Source of the DNA: Eubacteriales bacterium
GTDB lineage: Bacteria > Bacillota_A > Clostridia > Christensenellales > Aristaeellaceae
Length of the DNA stretch: 8,992 nucleotides
Assembly (NCBI GenBank): GCA_030528845.1
Contig: JAUMYC010000097.1
Coordinates: 1-8,992, forward strand
Direction of reading: 5' to 3'
Positions 1 through 7,400 of this stretch are shown here, piece by piece. Numbering within the stretch: the stretch's first letter is position 1; every line of letters begins with the position of its first letter. The translations under genes and the position numbers were made by a program. The notes beneath the pieces are model-generated. The model searched no databases. It had not been told where the DNA came from and saw only the letters and a list, made by a program, of their open reading frames with translations.

Positions 1-13
1 CGACGACCCCTCC

Positions 14-48
14 GCCCCTGCGGGGCACCTCCCCTTACACAGGGGAGG
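14..48. repeat. Hairpin-rich intergenic element, probable dispersed repeat
   Basis: Two adjacent perfect inverted repeats are visible: GCCCC/GGGGC (14-18 with 22-26) and CCTCCCCT/AGGGGAGG (28-35 with 41-48, loop TACAC). Read on the minus strand it gives a GGGGAGG-type hairpin, a second GC hairpin and then GGAGGG. From memory this resembles a hairpin-pair motif scattered between genes in many gut Clostridia. Only one copy lies in this window, so the repeat status is inferred from resemblance. The element may continue past the left edge. Confidence 0.55.
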
Positions 49-129
49 CTTTGGCGCGGCGCATCAATTGGGCCTATTCAAGTTTATCGACCGGTTTTCT
101 GATATCCTATCACACATAATCCACCTTTG

Positions 130-166
130 CAGTACCGGGGACAGCATCTCGCCGTCCCCGGTACTG
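130..166 (+). terminator. Strong hairpin, candidate intrinsic terminator downstream of the SDR gene
   Basis: A 13-bp perfect stem (130-142 pairs with 154-166; core AGTACCGGGGAC / GTCCCCGGTACT) has an 11-nt loop. Four Ts follow directly on the plus strand (167-170), so as an intrinsic terminator it is oriented for plus-strand transcripts entering from the left. On the minus strand, the direction of the dehydrogenase gene ending at 200, the stem is followed by CAAAGG and no T-run. There it could still act as a 3' stabilising structure. The sequence also resembles REP-type palindromes. Position and stem are certain; function is not. Confidence 0.5.
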
Positions 167-199
167 TTTTACGTCGCCCTATCATTTGCTGTTTTGGTT

Positions 200-907
200 T
201 TATTCTTCTTCCAGCGTCCAGCCGCAGTCGGCATGGTAGATCATCTGGCGGGTCATGCCGCCGTCGATGCAGATGTTCTCTCCCGTGATGAAGCCGGCCA
301 TGTCGGAACACAGATACAGCGCCATGTGCGCGATGTCCATCGGATGACCCACGCGCCCGGCGGGCTGCTGCGTCGCGTCCGGCCCTTTATAGACGGTGTA
401 AGCCGTGTCGATCCAGCCGGGGGAGATGGAATTGACGCGCACGCGCCCGGCAAGGCTCACGGCCAGCGCATGCGTGAGCGCGTGGATGCCGCCCTTGGCC
501 GCAGTGTAGCTCTCCGTCTGCCTCTGGCTCATCCGATCGCGCGAGGAGGAGATATTCACGACGGCCGCGCCCGGCGCAAAATGGGGGAGGAGGAGCTTGG
601 TGAGATAAAAGGGCGCGCTCACGCCGATGGAAAGCGCGTTTTGGAATTCTTCCCATGTGCAGCTGTCGATGCCGTGCATGGGCGGCGGCGCGTTGTTGAT
701 CAGATAATCCACCTGCCCGAATTCGGCGGCGACTTTTTCCGCAAACGCTTCCAGCGTCTTTTTGTCGCCGATATCGCCCACGAAGAACGGGTTTTCGGCG
801 ATGTCGATCACGGCAACGCGCGCGCCCTGCAGTTCAAACGACTCGGCGATGGCCTTGCCGATGCCGCCCGCGCCGCCGGTGACGACGGCAACTTTTCCCT
901 GAAACAT
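200..907 (-). CDS. SDR family NAD(P)-dependent oxidoreductase
   Basis: A 235-residue classical short-chain dehydrogenase/reductase, a cytoplasmic Rossmann-fold enzyme that interconverts alcohols and ketones with NAD(H) or NADP(H). Visible motifs are the cofactor glycine motif TGGAGGIG (residues 10-17), Asp35 at the end of the second strand (favours NAD), NNAP at 71-74 (usually NNAG), the active-site serine in the SSS run around 121, YTAAK at 134-138 (catalytic Tyr134 and Lys138), and SPGWI at 162-166. The position usually held by the fourth catalytic residue, Asn, appears to be Gly95 in SIGVSAP. Length is slightly below the usual 245-255. The ATG at 907 has GGAGG 8 nt upstream. It lies 60 bp past the terminator of the upstream FGGY kinase, and no convincing promoter is visible in between. 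The pairing suggests a sugar or polyol substrate, but the sequence alone does not fix it. Confidence 0.93.
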   Translation of the reverse strand: MFQGKVAVVTGGAGGIGKAIAESFELQGARVAVIDIAENPFFVGDIGDKKTLEAFAEKVAAEFGQVDYLINNAPPPMHGIDSCTWEEFQNALSIGVSAPFYLTKLLLPHFAPGAAVVNISSSRDRMSQRQTESYTAAKGGIHALTHALAVSLAGRVRVNSISPGWIDTAYTVYKGPDATQQPAGRVGHPMDIAHMALYLCSDMAGFITGENICIDGGMTRQMIYHADCGWTLEEE

Positions 908-915
908 TTTTATTT

Positions 916-920
916 CCTCC
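916..920 (-). promoter_or_regulatory. Ribosome binding site of the SDR gene
   Basis: On the minus strand GGAGG is followed by 8 nt (AAATAAAA) and then ATG at 907, near-ideal spacing. It supports the chosen start and independent translation. Confidence 0.85.
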
Positions 921-966
921 GATGTTTTCTGTTCTGAGTCCGTCCGAAAATACGAACCGGCCCTGC

Positions 967-1000
967 AAAAAGCCGCCGGAGACAGAAGCTGCCTCCGGCG
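967..1000 (-). terminator. Intrinsic terminator of the FGGY kinase gene
   Basis: On the minus strand an 8-bp GC stem (CGCCGGAG at 974-981 pairs with CTCCGGCG at 993-1000) can be extended by an inner CAG/CTG stem (983-985 with 989-991). GC and then five Ts follow (971-967). It starts 16 nt after the kinase stop codon. This is a canonical rho-independent layout and should reduce transcription into the SDR gene. Confidence 0.85.
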
Positions 1001-1015
1001 CGGATATGCAGTTGT

Positions 1016-2557
1016 TTACAGCGCCTCGATGGCCGTCTGTTCGACCTTGAGCAGCTGCGAGTAGCGCGCGATATAGGCGTTGAAGCCGTCCACGTCCGCC
1101 TGCTCGGGCGCGAGGGTCGTGCCCTTCACGCCGGCGAAGACATGCGCGTTGAGATAGGCCTCGAGCGTCTCGCCCTCTGCCTTGTTGGCCATGTACGCCG
1201 CCAGCAGCGCGCTGCCGTAGGGGCCGCCCTCGCCCGCAGTCTCCATGCAGGTGACGGGCGCGTTGCACGCGGCGGCGAGGTATTTCTGGCCGACGACGGG
1301 GGTCTTGAACAGGCCGCCGTGGCCGGTGAGGCTGTCGATGGCGACGTGTTCCCCGGCGAGGATGTCCATGCCCAGTTTCAGGGTGGACATGGTGGAATAG
1401 AGCTGCGCGCGGAAAAAATTGGGCAGAGTGAACTTCGCGTCCGGCAGGCGCACGACCATGGGCCTGCCGCTGTCCATATGCGTGATGCCCTCGCCGGCCA
1501 TGTAATTGCACACGAGCACGCCGCCGCAGTCTGCGTCGCCCTCGAGCGATTTTTCATAGAGCTTTGTGTAGAGCTCGCCCGTGGAAGGCTGCGCGCCGAA
1601 GAGCGCGGCCGTCTCGCGCAGCACGCCGACCCACGCGTTGGAATCGTTCGTGCAGTTGTTGCAGTGCACCATGGCCACGGGCTTGCCCGTGGGCGTGGTC
1701 ACCATGTCGATCTCTTCGTACACCTTGCTCAGCGGCTTTTCCAGCACGACCATGGAGAAGATGGACGTGCCCGCAGAGACGTTGCCCGTGCGCGGAGCGA
1801 CGGCGTTGGTGGCCGTCATGCCCGTGCCCGCGTCGCCCTCTGCCGGAGCGAGGGGAATGCCCGCAGGCAGCAGCCCGCCCAGCAGCTGCGCGCCCTCTTC
1901 GGTGAGGCAGCCGGCGCTCTCGCCCGCGCAGAGCACGCCCGGCAGCAGCTCTTCCGCTTTCTTATCGACGCCCTTTTGCGCAAGCAGCGCGTCGAACTTG
2001 GCCAGCATGGCCTTGTCATAGCAGAGCGCCTCGCTGTCGATGGGGAACATGCCGGAGGCTTCGCCCACGCCGATGGCGTTCACGCCGGTGAGCATATAGT
2101 GCACATAGCCGGCCAGAGTGGTGATGTGCGCGAGCTTGGCGATGTGCTCCTCGCCGTTGAGGATGGCCTGATACAGATGCGCCACGGACCAGCGCTGCGG
2201 GACATTGAAGCCGAAGAGCTCGGTCAGCTCCGCCGCGGCCTGCCCGGTGATGGTGTTCTGCCATGTGCGGAAGGGCACGAGCAGGTTCCATTCGCTGTCA
2301 AAGGCGAGGTAGCCGTGCATCATAGCGGAGACGGCCATCACGCCGATGTTCTCTCGCTCTTCCACGCCCGCGAGCGCGGCCTTCAGCCCGGCCCAGACTT
2401 CGTCTATGCTGTAGGTCCACACGCCGTTTTCAAACGTGCTCGCCCAAGTGTAATCCCCGGAGGAAACAGGCGCATGCGCCTGATCGATCGCGACCGCCTT
2501 GATGCGGGTGGAGCCGAGCTCCACGCCCAGATAGGTTTGCTTATTTTTGCCTGCCAT
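1016..2557 (-). CDS. FGGY-family carbohydrate kinase
   Basis: A 513-residue cytoplasmic sugar kinase of the FGGY family, which transfers phosphate from ATP to a sugar, usually a pentulose, hexulose or polyol. The first phosphate motif is [11 protein letters not shown] at 11-21, with Glu13 where most FGGY enzymes have Asp. The likely catalytic base is Asp242 in EGDAGTGM. The second phosphate motif is SAGTSIF at 261-267, and a nucleotide-site glycine motif GHGGLFKTP lies at 412-420, followed by [14 protein letters not shown] (442-455), typical of the C-terminal domain. Length is normal for the family. An ATG 51 nt further upstream is in frame but lies upstream of the -10 box, so it would not be in the message; the start at 2557 has GGAAGG 8 nt before it. 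It may be related to xylulose or ribulose kinases, but the substrate cannot be read from sequence. An intrinsic terminator follows the stop. Confidence 0.92.
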   Translation of the reverse strand: MAGKNKQTYLGVELGSTRIKAVAIDQAHAPVSSGDYTWASTFENGVWTYSIDEVWAGLKAALAGVEERENIGVMAVSAMMHGYLAFDSEWNLLVPFRTWQNTITGQAAAELTELFGFNVPQRWSVAHLYQAILNGEEHIAKLAHITTLAGYVHYMLTGVNAIGVGEASGMFPIDSEALCYDKAMLAKFDALLAQKGVDKKAEELLPGVLCAGESAGCLTEEGAQLLGGLLPAGIPLAPAEGDAGTGMTATNAVAPRTGNVSAGTSIFSMVVLEKPLSKVYEEIDMVTTPTGKPVAMVHCNNCTNDSNAWVGVLRETAALFGAQPSTGELYTKLYEKSLEGDADCGGVLVCNYMAGEGITHMDSGRPMVVRLPDAKFTLPNFFRAQLYSTMSTLKLGMDILAGEHVAIDSLTGHGGLFKTPVVGQKYLAAACNAPVTCMETAGEGGPYGSALLAAYMANKAEGETLEAYLNAHVFAGVKGTTLAPEQADVDGFNAYIARYSQLLKVEQTAIEAL

Positions 2558-2565
2558 AGCGCGTT

Positions 2566-2571
2566 CCTTCC
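2566..2571 (-). promoter_or_regulatory. Ribosome binding site of the FGGY kinase
   Basis: On the minus strand GGAAGG (within AAGGAAGGAA) ends 8 nt before the ATG at 2557. Together with the promoter just upstream it decides the start in favour of MAGKNKQ rather than the in-frame ATG at 2608. Confidence 0.85.
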
Positions 2572-2591
2572 TTTTTCTGCAGTGTACAGAC

Positions 2592-2621
2592 AGTATACCG
2601 TGAGGCAAAGCGCCTTGTCAA
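2592..2621 (-). promoter_or_regulatory. Sigma-A type promoter driving the FGGY kinase
   Basis: On the minus strand a perfect -35 box TTGACA (2621-2616) and a -10 box TATACT (2597-2592, five of six consensus bases) are separated by 18 bp. Transcription should start near 2585, giving a leader of about 28 nt with the Shine-Dalgarno site in it. The spacer holds a small inverted repeat GGC-GCTTT-GCC (2604-2614), too short to call an operator. Confidence 0.85.
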
Positions 2622-2656
2622 TGCAAAAGAGAGGCGGCATTCCTGTGAAAAACGGC

Positions 2657-2684
2657 TTGCATTTATGGCAAATCTGAGTAAAAT
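2657..2684 (+). promoter_or_regulatory. Candidate weak promoter for malQ
   Basis: On the plus strand TTGCAT (2657-2662) and TAAAAT (2679-2684) are 16 bp apart; a second AT-rich box TATTAT (2684-2689) overlaps. The -10 is good and the -35 poor. It sits in the only AT-rich patch between the divergent genes, which makes it the best candidate, but it is not a strong match. Confidence 0.4.
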
Positions 2685-2715
2685 ATTATCCATTGGTGTC
2701 TATGGAAGAAACATC

Positions 2716-2747
2716 CCCCTCCGGCGCGGCGCTGCGTCCGGGCGGGG
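2716..2747 (+). other. GC-rich hairpin in the malQ leader
   Basis: CCCC (2716-2719) and CCGG (2721-2724) can pair with CCGG (2738-2741) and GGGG (2744-2747), with a T·G pair and one bulged C, around a 13-nt GC-rich loop. It ends just before the malQ Shine-Dalgarno site, so it may affect translation, or it may simply reflect base composition. No T-run follows on the plus strand. Confidence 0.35.
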
Positions 2748-2753
2748 AAAAGG

Positions 2754-2759
2754 AAAGGA
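2754..2759 (+). promoter_or_regulatory. Probable ribosome binding site of malQ
   Basis: AAAGGA, in the purine-rich stretch GGAAAAGGAAAGGA, ends 12 nt before the ATG at 2772. The spacing is longer than ideal, so this is the likely but not certain site. Confidence 0.6.
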
Positions 2760-2771
2760 TGAACTGAACAC

Positions 2772-4376
2772 ATGAGCAGAGCAGCCGGCATGATACTGCC
2801 GATCACGAGCCTGCCCTCCCGCTACGGCGTGGGCTGTTTTTCCCGGTCCGCCTATGATTTTGTCGATTGGCTGCGCGAGGCCGGCCAGACTATCTGGCAG
2901 ATCCTGCCCATCGGCCCGACCTCCTTTGGCGATTCCCCCTATCAGTCTTATTCCACCTTCGCCGGCAACCCGTATTTCATCAGCCTCGAAGCGCTGATCG
3001 AAGAGGGCGTGCTCACGCAGGAGGAATGCGACGCAGCGGATCTGGGCGACGACCCGACCGACATCGCCTACGACAAGCTCTATTACAACCGCTTCCCGCT
3101 GCTGCGCAAGGCCTATGAGCGCAGCGACATCAGCAAAAACGAAGCCTATCAGCGCTTTTTGGCCGAAAACGGCTGGTGGCTGGCGGATTACGCGCTGTTC
3201 ATGGCCGTGAAGGAATTCTTCGGCGGCCAATGCTGGTATGACTGGCCGGAGGACATCCGCAGGCATTGGGGCTTCGCGCTGGATTATTACCGCGAGAAGC
3301 TGTATTTCGATATCGAGTTCCATATGTACATGCAATTCAAGTTCTTTGAACAGTATCAGGCGCTCAAGGAATACGCCAACGATCGGGATATCCTGATCAT
3401 GGGCGATATCCCGATCTACGTCTCCATGGACAGCGCGGACGTGTGGGCGCATCCGGAGCTGTTCCAGCTCGACGAGGACAGTCGCCCCGTCTTCATCGCG
3501 GGCTGCCCGCCGGACGCCTTCTCCGACATCGGCCAGCTCTGGGGCAATCCCGTCTACAACTGGGACTATCACCGGCAGACCGGCTACGATTGGTGGATCA
3601 CGCGCCTTGCGCATTGCAGCCGCCTGTTCGATCTCACCCGCATCGATCATTTCCGCGGTTTTGACGAATACTTCGCCATCCCCTACGGCGCGGAGACCGC
3701 CGCCGTCGGCCATTGGGAGCAGGGCCCCGGGCTGGATCTGTTCCGCGCGGCGGAGGAGAGGATCGGCGAATGCGGGCTGGTCGCGGAGGATCTGGGCTTT
3801 TTGACCGAGACCGTGCGCGAAATGCTCAAGGGGAGCGGCTTCCCGGGCATGAAGGTGCTGCAGTTTGCCTTCGATGTAGAGGATACCGGCTTTGAAAACG
3901 AGTATCTGCCGCATGATTTCCCGAACAACTGCATCGCCTACACCGGCACGCACGACAACGACACCCTCGCCGGGTGGATCGCCTCCATGGACAAGGAGAC
4001 GCGAAAGCTCGCCCGCGATTACGCCTGCGATCAGTACACGCCGCTCAAGAACCTGCCGAAGGTGTTCATCGCGCTGATGATGCGCTCGAACGCCGACACC
4101 TGCATCATCCCGATCCAGGATTACCTCGGCCTTGGCAGCGCGGCGCGCATCAACACGCCCTCCACCGTCGGCTGCAACTGGCGCTGGCGCCTGACGGAGG
4201 AGCAGCTCAGCGAAAGCCTGCAGGAGGAGGTCGCCGTGATGACGCGGCGCTACGGCCGCATGAACGCCGCCGTCCTGCTGGAGGAAAAGGAAGCTGCCGA
4301 AGAAGCCGCCCGCAAGGCCGCCGAGGAAGCCGCTCTGGCCGAAGCGGAAGAAGCCGAAGAAGAAGAGGACGAGTAG
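2772..4376 (+). CDS. malQ: 4-alpha-glucanotransferase (amylomaltase, GH77)
   Basis: A 534-residue cytoplasmic enzyme of glycoside hydrolase family 77. It moves alpha-1,4-glucan segments between malto-oligosaccharides, or to glucose, in maltodextrin and glycogen use. Visible family features are GMILPITSLPS at 6-16, LPIGPTSFGDSPYQS at 45-59, GDIPIYV at 211-217, GCPPDAFSDIGQLWGNPVY at 244-262, RIDHFRGF at 290-297 with nucleophile Asp292, VAEDLG at 337-342 with acid/base Glu339, and GTHDNDT at 392-398 with Asp395 as transition-state stabiliser. The catalytic core is intact and of normal size. The odd part is residues 504-534, an almost pure Glu/Ala tail (15 Glu and 11 Ala of 31) not needed for GH77 catalysis and predicted helical. 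The gene is divergent from the FGGY kinase and convergent with the surface protein; no other maltose or glycogen gene is in view. Confidence 0.96.
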   Translation: MSRAAGMILPITSLPSRYGVGCFSRSAYDFVDWLREAGQTIWQILPIGPTSFGDSPYQSYSTFAGNPYFISLEALIEEGVLTQEECDAADLGDDPTDIAYDKLYYNRFPLLRKAYERSDISKNEAYQRFLAENGWWLADYALFMAVKEFFGGQCWYDWPEDIRRHWGFALDYYREKLYFDIEFHMYMQFKFFEQYQALKEYANDRDILIMGDIPIYVSMDSADVWAHPELFQLDEDSRPVFIAGCPPDAFSDIGQLWGNPVYNWDYHRQTGYDWWITRLAHCSRLFDLTRIDHFRGFDEYFAIPYGAETAAVGHWEQGPGLDLFRAAEERIGECGLVAEDLGFLTETVREMLKGSGFPGMKVLQFAFDVEDTGFENEYLPHDFPNNCIAYTGTHDNDTLAGWIASMDKETRKLARDYACDQYTPLKNLPKVFIALMMRSNADTCIIPIQDYLGLGSAARINTPSTVGCNWRWRLTEEQLSESLQEEVAVMTRRYGRMNAAVLLEEKEAAEEAARKAAEEAALAEAEEAEEEEDE

Positions 4377-4398
4377 GAAGAAACTGCCCAAGAAGAAT

Positions 4399-4421
4399 AA
4401 AAAAACCGCTGCATGCAGCGG
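4399..4421 (-). terminator. Intrinsic terminator of the surface-protein gene
   Basis: CCGCTGCATGCAGCGG at 4406-4421 is a perfect 16-bp palindrome. On the minus strand it is followed directly by seven Ts (4405-4399). It lies 63 nt after the stop of the surface-protein gene (4484). There is no T-run on the plus side, so it serves the minus strand. Confidence 0.8.
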
Positions 4422-4431
4422 CAGGCAAGGA

Positions 4432-4465
4432 AAACAGCCGCCGGCTTGATAGCCGGCGGTTGTTT
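4432..4465 (+). terminator. Intrinsic terminator of malQ, possibly bidirectional
   Basis: A 15-pair stem (4432-4446 with 4451-4465) has a 4-nt loop TGAT and a GC core CCGCCGGCT/AGCCGGCGG. In plus-strand RNA all 15 pairs form, one of them G·U, and the 3' arm ends TTGTTT. In minus-strand RNA that G·U becomes an A·C mismatch, and the run after the core is CTGTTTT. Both arms are flanked by A or T runs, so it can work both ways, but the plus direction is favoured. Confidence 0.75.
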
Positions 4466-4483
4466 GTGTATGTGCGGGAGCTG

Positions 4484-7400
4484 TCAGGCTCTGCGGCTGC
4501 GCGCGTGCAGCACGAGCACCGCCGCGGCGGCAGCACTCAGCGCCATCAGCGCAAGATACAGGCCGCTTTGGTCGGGATGGCCCGTCTGCGGCAGAACAGG
4601 CGCTTCGCTCACGCTGAGGAAGGCGTATTCGCTCGCCCGCATGGCGTTGCTGCTGTCCCAGACCATGCAGCGGAAGGCGCGGCCGCTGTCTGCGGGGCTC
4701 ACGTTTTCCAGCAGGAGCGACGGGGAATTCGCACCGGCGATCTCCTGCACGGTCCCGTCGGGATAGAGCATCTGCCACTGATAGGAGAAGCGCCCGTCCG
4801 GCCCGCTCGCCCACACGCTCAGGCGCACGTCGTCGCCCGCGTAGACGGAGGCGGAAGCGGGATGCTCTGCGATATAGAAGCTCCATACGGGCCTGATAAC
4901 GCAGGAATTGGTAAACTCGTTGACCTCGCCGTAATCCTGCCCGTGCGTGTTCACGAGGCGCAGTTCGATCTCTTCGTAGGGCTGTCCTCCGCAGAGCACG
5001 CTCAGCGGGATCTCGACCGTGCGCGTGAAGCCTTCTTCAAGATAGGTGAGGAAGGGACGGGTGTAGGTCGTCTTCCCGTTCACAGAGGCGATGAGCACGG
5101 GCTGCACATCCTCGGAGAGCCGGTTGGTCGTGTTGTCGATGCTGATCTGCGCCACGGGGGTCTCGCCCTGCATCACCACATATGCGTTGATCTCCAGGTC
5201 GTTGCCCTCCGTGCTCAGAGCAAGCGCATCCGTGCGCGCTCCGGTCCGGTCCATGCCGGTGTAGAAGACCATGGGAGACGGAGCTGCGAGGCCGTCCGGC
5301 TGCGGATGCTGCAGCTGCACCCGGTCTCCGTCGATCTGCATAGAATACGAGACGGGGCTGTCGGCGCTGGTGGTGCAGGTCAGCCGGCTGACGCTTGCGT
5401 TGAGCAGAGCCGTGCCTCCCGCGAGATCCGACGGCGCGATCATGGAGATCTTGAAGCAGGCATATTCGCCGGGCATGAGCGCCTTGATCTCGCGTTCGGT
5501 CGTCTTTCCCGTGCTTCGGCGCGTTCCGCTGCTGTCATAAGAGCAGGAGACCGTCCGGGCAAAGGAGCTCAACGCCGTCTGCGTATTGTCTTCGATCCGG
5601 TACGCCGCGGCTCGTCCTTTGCTCTCAATGTTCCCCGCGCCGTGCCAGCGGTTGGTGATCGCGTTGTTGTTTTCGTTGAGCAGGTCGATCGAAACGTGTT
5701 TGAGCGGCGCTTCCTTGCCGCCGCTGGTCAGGTCGATGTCAAAGGCGAATTTTGTGATCGGCATGTCGCCCGTGTTCTGCACGCGAATGGTGGAGATGAA
5801 GCTCTCGTCGTGGGTGATGACGGGGTAATCCGGCGAGAAGGCGCAGATCTCCAGCCCGGTCTGCAGTCCCATCTGTACGGAGCCGATGTCGCAGATGCGC
5901 TTTTCATCGATCTGTTCGATGTTGGTGGTGAGGAAATAGCACTGGTAAAGATCCCGGCTGCTCATCAGCGGCATGATGCTGAAGCGGGCGAGCGTGCCCG
6001 GCACATGCTCAAGGTCCATCAGCAGGATCGGCTGCGAAGCCGTGTGATCCTGCGGGTCGATCAGGCTCGCGTACAGCTGATAGACCGATTCCTCCGCATT
6101 TTCCGAGTTCTCCGTGACGACCCAATGGGCGTAGATATCGCCGTTGACATTGGATACGTCGAAGCTGTCGCCCGTGACGGAGACGAACATCTCGTGGTCG
6201 TCGATCCTTGCGAGGTTCTTTTCCCAAGTCATGGTGTGCATGTTGGGAGAGTCGCCTGCGCTCTCGGGCGCGCCGATGAGCAGCAGCCCGGCGTCCTGCG
6301 GGGTGAGGTAAGGCGAGTGAGTGTGCATTTCGCTGATGCTCAGGAACGAGGGCTCCTGCACGCGCACATAGCCCTTACCGTTGGCCGCGTCTTTATGGAA
6401 GAAGAAGAGCTCGGAATCGAGCGAGCCGTCCCGCTGCTTGAAGAGGACCGGAGAGGTGACCGCGTCGGAATCGGCATGCAGCCGCATGGCGTACGACTGG
6501 TCCGGGAAGACGTTTTCCACGTTCAGCGAGCGGATCAGGTCTTCGTTGAGCCGGGATGCGTCGGGCAGGAGCACGTCATAGTTGTCCGATTCCGTCTGCC
6601 GGGCCGTCGCCTGACGGAGGCTGTAGATCTCGCCTCCGCTGCCGTCGGAGCGGGTGACGACCCAGGAAGCGGAGAGCCCGGTGTCGCCGTCCGCCGCACA
6701 GACGCGCGGCAGATACACCTTGCTGCCCTCTTCGACCGGCGCAAACACCTTCGTCTGCCATTCGTGCTCCGCAAAATTGGGATAGATCCGATGGTTGTCG
6801 TCGATCTTGCGCGTCGTCAGAACGACATGCGCGTTTTCGCGGAGGGTATCGTCGTCCGCCACGGCCAGATCCGCATTGGTGAGGGCGAACACCAGAGCGA
6901 GGTAGAGCTGGCCGTCCACATAGTAGGTCTGAGCGTCAAACTCATAGGCATACCAGCCTTGGAGCAGGTTCGATCCGTGCGTGTATACCGGGCGCAGCCC
7001 GAGGGATGTTGCGGAGGGAGAATAGCTGACGACGAGGGTGCTGTGCTTGTTCTTCTGCAGATAGAGCGCCAGAGTGCCCTCGAAGTTGTTCTCGTCGCGA
7101 TAAGACACGAAGCGCATGCTCGAATCCGAGGTGGGGATGTCCTCCAGAAGGAGAGAGACCTCTGCGGGCAGGTTTTCCGTCACAACGGAGCGGACGGCGC
7201 GCGCGTTGACATTATAGCCCTCCTGCCGGAAGAGGATCTTCTCTTCGCCGCTGCTCTCCCGGCCCGCATAGTCTTCCAAAGTGGTATAGCTGCCGGGGTC
7301 GGGGCGGTAGAGCGCGGCCTGCAGCTGTTCATAGCTGTCGGCGAGCAGATAGGAATGCATGTCCGGCGTCTGCGACGGCCATATAGCGGTCTGCGACCAC

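Noticed and set aside
68..937. A 289-codon open frame on the plus strand over the SDR gene
   Set aside because: It runs through the hairpin at 130-166 and has no domain; the minus-strand SDR is unambiguous.
2558..2608. N-terminal extension of the FGGY kinase to the ATG at 2608
   Set aside because: That ATG lies upstream of the -10 box, and the added residues have no family counterpart.
2645..2662. Possible CcpA (cre) site near TGAAAAACGGCTTGCAT
   Set aside because: The half-site spacing is off by one base on each side of the central CG compared with the cre consensus.
1142..2677. A 511-codon open frame on the plus strand over the FGGY kinase
   Set aside because: It has no recognisable domain and low-complexity Ala/Arg/His/Gly content; the minus-strand kinase has all family motifs, a promoter and a ribosome site.
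2700..4886. A 728-codon open frame on the minus strand over malQ
   Set aside because: It is a shadow of malQ, which has all GH77 motifs on the plus strand; it runs through both terminators and into another gene.
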